Assembly: GCF_958295425.1 (NCBI RefSeq)
Contig: NC_081150.1
Coordinates: 5,207,001-5,271,000, forward strand
Reading direction: 5' to 3'
DNA from: Solea solea
Lineage: Eukaryota; Chordata; Actinopteri; Pleuronectiformes; Soleidae
Length of the DNA stretch: 64,000 nt
Below are positions 19,410 through 33,239 of the stretch, in pieces (the first letter of the stretch is position 1; each line of letters opens with the position of its first letter). The notes beneath the pieces were generated by a model. That model saw only the letters and a list, made by a program, of their open reading frames with translations. It was not told the origin of the DNA and did no database searches. The position numbers and the translations under genes were made by a program.

Positions 19410-22400
19410 CTGAAAATAAACACGCAAAACACACGTCAGACCTGGATGCAATCCTCCATAGCACTTAGTGTGCAATCAAATCATTTATACATCCAGCTGA
19501 AGAATAGGGAATCTGTTTTGAGAGTCATTATTAGTCTGCTTCAACCATCGTCCTACAATAACAGCAGTGAGTGACACTAATTATGGCAGCACTGTAAGAA
19601 CTTATAGGTAAACACGTCAGAGAGTTGATTCAGTCCCCGCCAAGATCCACACCATAAAAGTGCAGCTGCCCCACTCACTGTGGTAGACCATCCAAATACA
19701 GAAAACACACACATTGCAAGAGCACGCTGTTGGATTTTATTTGCTTGTTACATTTCTGACAGTCGATGAATACAAAATGGAGGGCAGAGACCAGCGCTCA
19801 CCCTCGTTTCTTCTTGAGGTTTTTGAAGCCGCAGCAGTGGCTGGGGTAGGTGAGGTTGGCGATGGAGAGGTGCTTGAATGTTTTGATAGGTGGCAGTTTC
19901 TTGAGGGACCAGGTATTGCGCGCCTTCAGCTCCCGGAGAGAATCCATACCTGCGGTCGGCAGCGATCGGATCCCTGTCAGGGAAACGTCTCTTTAAGACA
20001 AAAGGGTGGTGATTAGAGGAGACTGGTGTGGGGAAAGTTTGGTGCTACCACTAATGTAAAGATGTTCCCTTTCACCACATAGAGAAGAACAATGGAACAT
20101 TCTTGGAGATGCAACTTTATGTTCAAATGTAGGTTATAAAAAAAATGGGAAAGCACTGTCAGGAAATCTATGCTGACAAAGGAGGTGTTGCCGTCGCTGA
20201 GGCTACGCTACATCCCTGCTACCCTGGAATCTTCCCAAGATCCTAATCCCACAGTGAAATTATGGCACAAAGTCACCACCCCCGTACCTTTCAGCCACAG
20301 TATCGCCAGATATTAAGAGAGCCGATGAGACCAGAGAGCTCACAGTTGGATCTGACAGTGTCCTCCATCTGTTTCCATAAGTGATCTCCTCATTACTTCA
20401 TCATCTTTAAGCAATTTCATGTGGTAATGCTTGCGCCTGCCTGTCATGCCAAAGCTCAGATTCAATGGGACAAAGACATGCAGGGGACTGAAAATCTCAC
20501 CAACATCCTGTATGGTCCCATTATCAGGACATTCCACTGTACAGCATTAAACGCTCACCCCCCCACCCCTCCTTCTGGGGGCCAAAGAGGCCAAGTTCTG
20601 CTTTTTTTTTTTTTTTTTTTACTTTCTAACCCATTATACCTCGAAGTCAGTGAATAATTTGATTAAATAAAACAAACACAGGCCAAGCAATTCCATATTT
20701 GCTAAGAGCTCAATTGTTCTTTTTTAGTCCCATTTGCTCCGACCACTTCTCTGTCCTCTTCTCTCTTTTCCTCTCCTGGGGCACATTGTGTAAAAGCTGC
20801 ACAGACCCTGAGAGTGTCAGTCTGATTTTGTCATTCCCAGATGTTTAGCTCATGACCTCCAGGAGGTGACCTCACTCAGGACATTTTTTTCCCTCAGTGG
20901 AACAGAAGATGAAGACCTGCACACGAACCCCGTTTCCCTAATCAGACACTTAACGGCTAGAGCAGAACCACAACAGCGACTGGAAGCAAAGAGGTTTGAC
21001 AGCTTTTAAAAACACTGAAAATGGCAAATATTTAACAGCGTCAGACAAATGTAGGAAGTCCCCCCCCCCACACACACTTGCATACAGATCAGATTTCCTG
21101 GTCAAAGACACAGCTGTGGAGAAATGATTTTTACATTTTGAATAATATGCTCTCCAATTTCACACACGTCTCATCCAGTCTGCACTTTATGAGTGAGGAA
21201 ATTGGCCCGTCCGATCGTTTATTAATATATAAACCTCCAAAATGGATTTTGATGCTGTATAATACATTTGAAACAAAGCACTGAAGTAATAGTTTGCCCA
21301 ATGCCAGATTCAGGTGCATCGCAAAACATCACATGAATGGATTTAAGCGCTGTAGTCCATCCATCCATTGTTTACCGCTCTATCTTCTACATGAGGGTCA
21401 TGGGGCTGCTGGTGCCAATCCCAGCTGACATACTGTAAGGCAAAAGGCGGGGTACACCCTGGACCAGGTCACCAGTCATACTCGCACCTACGGGCATTTT
21501 AGAGTGTCCAATTTCTGCACATGTAGGCGGATACTGGAGAACCTGGTAAAAACCCACGCACTCATAGGGAGAACGTGTAAACTCCACACAGACTGGGACT
21601 CAAACTGGCAAACCTCCTTGCTGTGAGGCAACAATGCTAGCCACGTGCGCAGCTGTGTGTCCCTTTGAGCTAGTGTTTTAGCTAAATGCACAAACATGAT
21701 TTAATTGGCTATCGCCTGTGTTGGAATAATTTGCAGGACCTGTTTTGATTGGCTGCCACTTTCTCAAGTGAAACAATGGAGCCACAGTGCGGAGACGTTT
21801 CAGTGGACGCCCCCCCCCCCCCCCCCCCCCGTACATGTGACCTGTGAGTCGGCTGTTAAAGCGCTCAAGAAGTTCAGGTACTTACAGAAGCATGGGGCCG
21901 CTAATGGTGCCCGCGAAAGCCCTTTCATCCATCTTGGTCAAATCCTTATTCCTGTGAAGGTCGCTGGGACAGGAAGAAGATGTTTAAGTTTACTAAGGGA
22001 AAAGTTATCCTTTACATTTCAGAACTTCAGATTATCACGATACCAGACATGCTTTCATATTTTCCTCATCTAAGCCTCATCACTGCACATCCCTGTGTTT
22101 ATTTTCTCTTGTTTTGGGGGCTGAAATATGACATGTAGTCGAATCAAATGAGACATTGCGCCCTGCGGGCCCTTGTGATGGCGTACTCCTTAAACACACT
22201 GCACCCTCACTACACAAGGGTCTGATTCCTAATTTTAATAAGGATAATAGCCTTGTGAGGGACGTGTTTGTCTTGGGCAGGCTGCGCTGGATTCAGTTTT
22301 CCCCTCAGAGCAGATCAAGCGCCAACATCAACACCCGTGTGGTAAGACTCACAAGTCACAGAGAAATGGCTTAATTAGACTTTTATAAGGACCTGGGCTT

Positions 22401-25400
22401 TCAGTAGGTGTTTTAAAAGAAGACGGAATATTTAAATTAATATCCTTAATACCTCATATCCTGAATATGTGGGAATCTGGTCCAAGGGGGTGCCAGGAGG
22501 AGAAACACATTTCTTGCAGTTCTTACCCATTCTACTCTCACTGAGGGATTTTTGTTTTGTATACCTTGAGTATAAGGGAGATTGGGATTCTTAATGCAGA
22601 CTTCCTGAAGCCCACTTTTGGAAACATACATATTTTCCCATGAGAACTCCAGCTTGTTAATCAAGAGCTGGGCTTAAGCCCTGTTCAGTGCATATGAGAC
22701 GGCCCACAGAGACCCAGCTGTGATCCTGCTGCTTTTGTAGTTTAATTCCGAGTAAGAAAATACACCTGCCAGATGTCAGAGACGGTTTAATCCAGGCAGA
22801 AAAAATGAAGTCAGGGAGTGAATCTTTTTTGAGGAAAGGTGGATTCTAACTCAAGAGCTATCGCCACCAGACAAAAGACATTGTGGACTTTATTAAAGAA
22901 AATAGCAGCGGATGGGATGTGACAGAGGTGAAGGAAAGAGAAGAAAGAGGCAGTAATGCAACACCGACAAAGAAGAAGATTAAACAATATGTTAAAACTG
23001 CGAATTATTAAAGGAATAGTCTGAGATTTTCAGGAATGCTGTCATCCTCCTGAGAATGAATAAATACATCCTGACAGCAGCCCATTAGCTGAGCCGAGCA
23101 AAACTGGAAACAAAGGGGAAAGAGAGAGGAAATAAACCCTTTATAAAGTCATTTTCACACCAGATTTTCTACAGATTAAACAAACAAGCTGCAGTCATTC
23201 ATCTCGTTCACACCTCAAGTCATGTCAGACTACACGTGATAGAAATATTGTTAACCTACACTTGATCCAGCCTGGTCCCGTTGAAAGCGTGGTGATGGAT
23301 TTCTCTGAAGCCATTTCCATACAACATCCTGCAACAAAAGAAAACAAAAGACAAAAACAAGGAAATAGCAATGATTTCAAATTTCCTCTTTAGATGAATT
23401 GAAACACTTCCCACATCCTGACGTTCAGTCCATGTCGAGGCAGCGGGGACATTTACGGTGTAAGTAGAACCTCGTAATTTGACAATTTTATCATGAGGTT
23501 TTGTCTCCCCGTGCAATTGTGCGGTCTTTCGCCAGTGCCGTGTATCGAAATTACGATCCCTCTTCCGTGACCACATGTATGTTACAGCCTGTTCTATGCG
23601 AGTGTCTTGTTTTTACCGTCTTCCCCGAGACAGTTCAGCGTGAGAACATGTTTCCAGAGAGAGGTCATTTTTGTCCATTTTTGGACTCACTCCACAATAT
23701 ACAGTTTAAATTTGACATTTGTTGACAATATACATGTGAGCTCTTACAGTGTCAGCACATCGCTGGTGATGCCACGGAAGGAATTGGCTGGGATTTCAGT
23801 CATGTAGGGATGATCCACAATTTCCCTGCAATAGAAGAGTAGAGAGCAGATGAAGTGATAATGTAAATTGTAAAAAGTACCTTTCATTGGAAATATGGCA
23901 TATAGGTACAAATGTACTGTTAATGAATGAGTTCTCAAGTATTTGAGCCTTTTAGAGGGTGATGGCAGAGATGTGATGGTGGATGTAATTTTATAGTGAT
24001 GTTAAGAAGTACATGGTACACACTTTGTTGCTTGGATAAGTGGTCTTGTCAGTTATACCACATTTGACAATTGAAACCACTTCCCATATTCCCTGTGTTT
24101 GTATTTTATGTTTCTACGTCTGTTTTCATCCAAAAGACAACAGGCATATAAGGTGATTTAAAAAAAGAAATCCCTCTTATTCCTTCCTTTTTATTATATA
24201 TTATTATATTATATTACACTAAATCCATATTTGCTATCCTACCTCACAAGCTTTCACAGTTTAAGCCCATCTGAGTTTTTTGTTGTGTTATATGACTGAC
24301 AGCTAATGATTAAAGCTGTGAAACCTTGAAATCAAAAATACATCATTTCCGACAGCTGTCACAGATGAGTGTTTTCTCAGTGAGTGACACGGGTCTCTCG
24401 GTCGCGAGGGTCTGATGGTAAATCTTCAAAAAACTCTAACTATATGCAACTATAAGGTGACACGAGGAAGAGGAAGAGGAAATGCCATAAGCTTTAACTT
24501 GTCTTGTTATGTTAGACCAGGGTGTGCAATTTTTCTTTTAATTTTTTATTAAAACTCCTGCGCCACTTAGATTTGGTTACATTTCCATTTAAAAATGTTA
24601 ATTGTGACAATGGAAATGTAATTTTTTAGTCCATTTCTATGTAAATGTTACTGTTAAAAAAAAGGGGGGGGGGGGATCTTCCCAGAAATCTTCACATTAT
24701 CAAATATAAAAAATAAAAAAAAGGTTTGGCCACCCCTGTGTTAGATGTTGCATAAATGGTGGAATGGTATGTTTCGTTTGCAGAAACTTACAATATGAAG
24801 TTCATGTCACGAGAGTGGATGTTGCTCAGGTCAGGGAACAAAGTAAGGCCGGTGTTGAAAATCCCCCTGAACAGCACAGGGATAGAAACAGTCAGGAAAT
24901 CAGAATACAAGGGAGGCAACTCTGTTGCACGTGCATAATTACGGTGAGCGTTGCTATCATAAATACAGTCCTACTGCTACATTCATGCTACTATGTTTCA
25001 TCCAGAACTTTTTATTCACAGCTCGTCAAGTTATGTTTGATAAAAACCAATCAGGAAGTGAACGCGGGTAACTACTGTACGTGATCCCAAAAGTCTCTGG
25101 TTCCGATCGTGCAGACTAAAACGCAGCCTTGGATTTTTTAAACTAAAAGGAAGCCAACCGCATTTAAAACATCTCCGTTCTGGGCCTGGTGTAGAGTGGA
25201 CCATAATGAGCCCAATTCGTTCAATATGCAACTTCAAGAGTCCCAGTAAGATTCTGGCTTCTTAAAGGCTAGAACTTCTTCGGAGGAGCTTAAGTAATTG
25301 CGAAATGACACTAAACGAAACACTACAGTAAAAATAAACACAGCTCGAAAACAGTGGACTTTGGAATTTTGGAAGGAAACATCAGCTTATACTTGTTTAC

Positions 25401-28400
25401 CGGACGCACAGATTTGCGGGAGATTGACAGTTCATTCATGAGCCAAATTGTTGTATTCCATCTCTGTTTAGAGTGTGCAGTGTCTTTTTCTAAACACGGC
25501 CTGTACCGCTGCATTAATTTTAGATGAAGCATGACTCAGTCTTGCCCGTTCTCTGACTAGTTCACAATGTCTAAATTATTGCCAGATTTAAGTATTTTAA
25601 CTCTACATCCCCTTGTTTTTCGTCATCTTCATTGCCAAAAAGAAATGCACCTTAAATACTCACAGGTATTTGAGGTTCGGGAGATGCTTAAAGGCTTCTG
25701 GGTCAACGTAGGTCAAACTCTTTGCATTACGTATCTCACTGGAGGAACAGACAGACAAAAAAAGACATATTTATGACTTAAATATACATTTGTTTGGAGC
25801 ATATTTAAAGGAGAAATGTTGCGGTGCCGTTTTTTAAACTTGCTGACATGACATTGCAAGGTGCAAGAGAAGAAGTGAAGCTCAGCACAAGAGCCACGGA
25901 GGAGGGAAGTGGAGTCCAATTAGTGTTTCATTAGTGCATTTTCCTCTGTGTGGTCCTGCTTTCCGTTGCCACAGAGACGTTGGCCGCTCGCATTAACCAA
26001 ACAATGTAAAAAGGTTCATATTAATAAATCGTGCCTTAATAAAACGAGGAGTCAGGTCTTCACAGTCAAGACAAACAGTATCACTGACACATGGGAAACA
26101 TTGTGATGATGATAAAAGTGAAGAAGAGGCCGTTCACATGCAAAAGGGTGTTCTCGCTCTCTTCCTCTGTTATTGCCTTTGGCCGCTCTCCTTTAAACTC
26201 CAGATTGGGCTCCACCAACATTTGAGAAAAACAGCATTTCGCCGCTAAATACTTCACTGTGTTCACTTGCCAGTCGCTGACTTAATGTATCTGCTTTTTA
26301 GAGCCTGCCAAGTGCTGTACAATGTGGTGCAGGTTTATTTTCTGTCCCCCCAACGTCAAAACTAAACATAGAGAAGAAACATGCAGTTTCTTTACTCGAC
26401 GTACACGGAACAAACTCCAGATAACTGCAGGTCTGTTGCAAAACAAGTCTGATCTGTAGGAACTAGTGACACAGCGTGTCAGGAGCTATGGTGGCCTTCA
26501 CATTGCAGTAAGGATGTTGTTCGTCTTCATTTGCATTTTGGCTGGTTTGTCTGTTCAGGCCACTGTTGAAACATGGCAACACTAGATAGCCTCCTCCATA
26601 AAGCAATTTTAAGGCGACAAAAGCCCAGCAATTTGTATTTTAAAGTAATTAAACACTCATACAAACAAAAGTATTGGTAGTACATTAAGTGTCAGCCAAT
26701 AAACACTGCTAATTTTATATTTCTGGGGCTTTTTTGCTATTATTGGACAGGACAGTGAAGTGTGGAGGGGGAGAAGACGCACAAGAATCAAAATCTCATT
26801 CTTTTTCCACTGCTCTGTTACTGTTATTTATTTCAATTCTTTATTTAACTTCCTTTTAAATGCCTTTTTGTATCATCTCAAGTCACTTTTACATCAAATA
26901 GTGCAGCCTTGAGATTCACAATGTGACAGGCTCCTTGATTTTTCTGACCATTACTCACTGCCCTCACCTGAAACCAGGACAGAACTCGCTGTCAGCCCCA
27001 CTGGTGTCCACTCACTGTGCAGCGCTTTATCATCTGTTTTCCTCTAAATGGGGACATACTTTAATAAATTGACCCCAGCCAGCGTTTATTGAGTGTGTGG
27101 AGGCTGAATTTTGATTTCGAAGCATCGTAACTTCATCAATAACACACAATATCCCAGCCAGTATGTCCATGTGGGTTACATTTGGACTGACAATATGGGT
27201 CCCAAGCGGGTTTGTCCGTGGTTTCCATGGTTGCCCCCACCTGCCCACATGGGGTCCATGTTACTGAAACCATATGGGACCTGCAGAATTTGCCTGGTAG
27301 CCTGGAAAGGGTAAGAAGTTGGCACAGGCTTGAAGTGGGCATGGAAAAACCCACTTGGGACCAATATTGTCTACGTGAATATCACCCATATACCACCCAA
27401 GAAGCTACTCTTGCTTCAAAATCAAAAATCCACCTCCACACACTCTCAACAAACACAATAACACTATTATAAAAGTTGTGCAGCAGTTGCTTTTTGATCT
27501 TCAACTTTATGTACATGTGACCATCCAGCACCTCAATGTTATTGTTGTCTGTGCATCATCGGTTCTCATTAGAGTTAGAAAAAAAAAGTAATTTGACCTA
27601 AAGTTAATATAAAAAAATCCATTTTATCTTCAATAGATGAAACAAATACTTTCCCCGAGTGTTTTCTCAACAAATTACCCGGAAGGCAGAAGATGTCTTG
27701 AACTGTGTGTGTGTGTGTGTGTGTGTGTGTAGAAGTTGACTCATTATTACTGTATAATGGTTTTCCTTGGGTATAAACCTTACAATTCTTGCGATAATTG
27801 CTCTGGTCGATAGTGTTATGGTTCAAACTTCAGCAAGCCCCCCCCCCTCAGAAATTTCAGCGCCAACTGCACTCCTCGACCCGCAGCTGCTGTCGGCCTC
27901 GAGCAGCCAGCAGGAAGCCGAGCATTAATTTGCGTCTGACCCTGAAGGAAACCTGAGAGAGATGCCATTATCTGATGGCACCGCACCACACCAATCAGGA
28001 GCCAATAGGCCCCAGAGATCCAAAATACACCCCCCAAACACAGACACAACCCTGAGCTGGCAGAGTGAATTATCATCTCTCTCCGTGTTATGATACCTAG
28101 AATCAGGAGTCCAATGAGGAAAGACTAAAAATGGGGGATAAATAGCAGCCACAAACACATCAAGACCTATCATCGGAGCCTTTCTGTAACTGTGAAATCA
28201 TACTGGAGCTTTATATGCCCATCGTTTTATACAGTAATTGAAGAGTGGAAACAAATGACGTACACACAAACGGCCGTGTTACAGAATGTTGTAACTTGGA
28301 ACAAATCTTCCGCACGGGGCGGGAAGTCTCGGCGTAATATATGAAGGGCTAGGAGGTGTTCTCCTGGAAAGTATGGCGTCCAACCAGAGACTTAGCCATA

Positions 28401-31400
28401 AATCTCAATCCCATAATTGAGAGTAGAGTGCACCTTGCAATATTTTCTCCCCCCCCCCCGAGCTGCATCAACAAGAGTTGGAGCATGAAGAAGATGAAGC
28501 CAAATACTGGCTGCTGTTCAGCCCCTCTGCTCTAACGTGCCTATTAGACTGAGCGCAGTGAAAACGGCTCCAAATGGACCCAGATAATTGGTTACTCTCA
28601 CTGAATTAAATAGATTTTTATTTATACTTTATTTGGCAATCGCACAACAGGGTTATTTTATTTTCTCACTTGGAAAACTGCTCTATATTTACCACACTGA
28701 CGAGGAGAAGTCAATGATGTGTGGGAGAGAAATAAGCTTATAATCCGCTCCTTCCACACTTGCATTTGTTGCCGGCACAATTCAAAATTAGACATTTTTC
28801 TCCCTGCAGAGCGAATGAAACGACCTGATCAATGTCGATCGATAGAGAGCGTGTCCCTTTCCCTTCAGTTACTCACATCTGGGTGATTTTCCTCAGGCTG
28901 TAGAACGAGTGCCTCTCCAGCCTCTGCAGCGTCACGTCCACCGATATATATCTTAAAAGAAATAAACAACAGTTGCACGGGAAAAATCAAAATAATGACT
29001 TCTTTTATCCGTCTGTCTCATTTTGGAAAAAAATGAAGCGTACCTGTGTGTTTGCGTGAAAAAGCGAAATTTGACACCTGTTTTCATAACAGCCTTTAAG
29101 TGTGTGGTTCCAGAAATGATCCTAAAGCCTGCAACTGTTTCCTGGATTTATGAACCCACCTTGTCTCCCAAGCCCCCCAAGTCAGGAGCAATTTCAAAAG
29201 TATGCACCTCGCATATACATTACTTAGTCATCAGTCACGCTGTTCTCATTTGTTATTACTTGGTAACAAGTTTGCTTTTAAAATAAACCGTGAACTTAGC
29301 ACTGGCTCAACCTTAAAGTCTTCCTTACTTAAAAACTTAAGCAATATTTATCAGGCACAGGGCAGCGAATTAAAAAAAACTGCTTGTTTTCAAGAATCTG
29401 TTGACATTTTATCGCATAGTCTATCATTTTATCTGGACGGAGAACAGAGAATTATTGTAAACACGACACAAAGCGTCTCCACCACCTCTGGTTCTCTGCA
29501 CGCATGACTTGAACACAGATGTTGGACTCGGCGGCTGAGGATCAGACTCGAGTGGATTTTACCTCTACACAGAGAGACTCCACCTCTACAGAGAGTCTAT
29601 AAGTCTACAATCAGCTCACAGTGAAATACCAAGCTGATGTCCAAGCCCCGGTGCGGTTGGAGGACCAACATTCCTGATGAAGGAACGCATTAGCGTTTCC
29701 AGCTGTGATTAGGAGCCAGCAGTGATACTAAACAGAGAGCATATCATCTGCTTGTGTGGCAGGCAAAAGGGAAAAGGCCGGGCAGTTTTGGAAGTTATTT
29801 TATTTTTGTGAAAGAAGTTTAGAGACAACAGGTGGATGAGAAGCTTGTGTATGAGCCCTTGAACAAACTACTAGTTCTACTAAGTTGCCACTTACATCAT
29901 TGAGATGTTGACCATGTTGGCGAAGGCGTCCGCTGGCACCGATGACAGACGGGTCTCGAAAAGCCATCTGGATGAAAGAAAAATAACCCTTTTATATCAA
30001 GAATTGTGGAGAAATAGTATGACATTTTGGCAAAATTGCTCAGTTTGTTCACGTTAGGGCAGGATGAGATGACAAAATCAATACAATTCATCTGTAGGAT
30101 GAATAAAAAGCTATAAACCAGCAGATAGCTTGATTTTTTTTTTTTATCATTTTCAGTCGCTTCGAGTGAGTGTCCACACCGAGTTTCAGTGTTTCCCAAA
30201 CTTTTAAAGACGACGACCCAAATTCACAATATAAATTGTGACAACAGACAAAATGTGTGCATCATAAAACATTTCTGACCATTTTACTGCCATTTCTCTT
30301 ACTTTAATCGGGTAAACCAACCATTTCCACGAGATATGTACTTACTTTATGCACAAAATCTGGCAAACATTTAAATGTCTTTGTCTCACATGACCCTCCA
30401 TGGTCCTTCAGGGATAAACCTGGTTCTTTCTGCAGTAGCATCGTCAAAGTTTAGACTATGTAAGTGCACATGACCGATACTGTAAAACTGCAAATGGCTC
30501 ATTAAATCATGTAGCCTAGTTTTGCCAAAAAGGAGAAAGAGATATTATGGGTTAGATAGTGATTTAGGGGGCACTGTAGTTGATTTTGTTGCCTCTGCAC
30601 CTCTGCCAGGCTTTAAATGTTTGATTTAGCTCCTTTCACTACGTTAATGGTCTCCTGGATATAGCTTTATTTTAAGCACATAAAAGAAAAGTATCAATCT
30701 TCTCACGTAACTCTCAGCTACAAAGGAAAATACACACGGCAAAGATGCCAAACGACTTACTTTTAATGTCTTACACCTGAAGATATTGAGTAAACATTGA
30801 ATCATTACAGAACTCTCACATTATACAACGTTTACTCACCAATAACGATACTTAAAATAAAAGAAAAACGTCTTTATATTTATTCCAGATAAAAACGTAA
30901 CTGAGAGAAGGGGAGAGGGGGAGAATCACAGATAAAGGCCCAACACACATGAATTAGTACAGATAAAAAAGGTTTCTTTGAAGTCCGTTGTAAAACAGAA
31001 CCACTATTCTAGGAACAGGAGAGAAAAAACAAAGACTTGGAACTGAATGGTCTCGGAGTGGCCAAGTCAAACAATGTCTGGGTCTGTTTAGGACAACGTT
31101 TCAGGGAGTGGGGTTAAGATATTCACCTCTGCACTGTTGTGGAATAAAATGTGAAAACAGTTTTACTGTGAAATCTGAAAGGATTAAATGATTTGACGTA
31201 AAATTTGTCACATCTATTATTCCGACACTTCACATGCAAGTATAAACGGTGCATGTTGTGCCTTAAAACTAGAGCTTTGGTGACAACGATGACCGTTGTA
31301 CTTTATATGTACAAATGTACAGTCAGGTTTGCAAAAAGGCTGTTAATAAAACAAATCCACCTAATAGTTCTTCTAAAGCCGAAAATGTACATGTTGTATC

Positions 31401-33205
31401 TATTTTGCACAAATGGAGGAAATATGCAGAAAGAAACACTATTTCTTCACTATCTCTGTTGGCTGCTGTGCAAGAGAAAAATTTAAATTTGACATTGTTG
31501 TTTTTGTATGTAGCCTTTTTACCAAACACGATATACTGTGTTAATGTGTGAGCTTTGGGCCTACACCTGTTTTTAAGGTGGAATTTATTACCCGTGTCCA
31601 TAATTGATTAAGTTAACCTGCTGCTGGTCATAGCACACTGATCTCATCCATCCCAGAATGTCAAAGAGTATTATTTGTGCACTTTAATCTCAACCTCTCT
31701 ACTCTGTGATTTGTGCTGCAGATTTGTGTTGTGCTAGATTTGGGAATCACAACACGATGATAGAAGAAAGAGGTGAAGATGGTCTCCACATGTGTTCATG
31801 TCATGTTGCATTCCTCACTGCAGTATGGAGGCAGAATTCACGGCCTCTCCCACGGCATCTTGCCTCAACTATAGCAGCAGGGAATATGTCCCAATTGGAA
31901 CCAGGTATAAGAAGCCACCACCTCCATGCACCTCTGCTTCATCAGAGGAACAATAGACTAATTCAGAAGGTCTCAGATCTTGCCCAGGCATCTGAATCAC
32001 ACTCACATGATGGGGGGGGGGGGGGGGGGGGGTTGGGGTGAGTCAGGCACCGGGGCACGGCACCGTGCACACACTCTGACAAACTCAAACAAACAGAGGG
32101 ACACAGAGCAGACCCTGATACCAAACACCCGAGTCAGAACCACGGTGTTTCACTGCCGCACTTAAACCCAAATACAAGTGTGCATTTTCCCTCCGGATTG
32201 CGAGGAGAAGAGCAGTGAGGCCATCTCACAGGCTTAAGGCGAAAATGACTCCCTGTCAATGTGTAATTCTGGAGAGAAACTCAAGAAAACAAACAGGCCT
32301 GGGAATTGAGTTTGAAGTGGGAGCCAAGATGAAGCCACATAATTTATAAGGGTGTCAACACTGGATTGACAACATGGCTGTGTTTACTCTGGGCTCTGTC
32401 TCATTTTTGATCTGTATTAGTCGGCAGTGACTCGCACAGCGGGTGCGTTACATTTTCAACCTGTGCGTTCTCCTCCTGTGATAAAGTGTAAACTCCACTC
32501 GTGTAGAAAATGCAGACGCTACAAAAAAATCCTTAATGTCTTCCCGGAATGCTCGCACTGTGAGTTAATAGAAAAAGAAAGGTAGCCGGGTACATGTGGC
32601 ACACATTGATTCATTATCTCAAGAGTTTTCTTTTTAAAGTCCACTTGTTTTCTTGTAAATAGAGGAAGGCTGTGATCATTGAATGTGAAGTAACAGTAAC
32701 AATTTCCATTCCACGATCCATCAGTGCAAATTAGACGCTGGTGGAGACTGTCAGTGTTTCCAGTAATCGCAGTTACAGCTCATCATGTTCAACGTCCCAC
32801 TTCTTATATTAGAATGAAGTGGCCCAGCGCTCATCTGTTAGCGTTCAGGCAACAGCATTAGAATTTCACCCTTCAGTCATTTTTAAATGAGCGTTTACAG
32901 GGACACTGATCACCACGAGTTATCAAGTCCAATCCAAAAATGATATGAGTTATTTAAAAGACTGGAACTGCTGTGTGCCGCTAACCCCCCCCCCCCCCCC
33001 CCCCCCTTTTCCCTTGAAGTCTTTTTTTTCCTCTTAATTATTCTCAAATGGAACTCTCAGGGTGTTTGAGAAAATGTGCTGTAGAAAGTAAATATTGTAT
33101 TTGAATGCATCATGCAGACGTAGCCGGGAGTCACGCTACACAGACTTTTAAGCATGTCTGTGCTTTTCCTTTCCACCTCTCTGACTCCCAGTGGCACTTA
33201 TAGAG

Positions 33206-33239
<34 letters not shown>

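Larger units (their letters stand above)
19991..21885 (-). other. TSHR intron 8
   Basis: A 1.9-kb intron with a degenerate SINE copy near 21.36-21.66 kb, a 21-base C run at 21810-21830 and a T run near 20600. No missing coding exon is needed, since exon 8 joins exon 9 in phase with human-like sequence. Confidence 0.75.
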
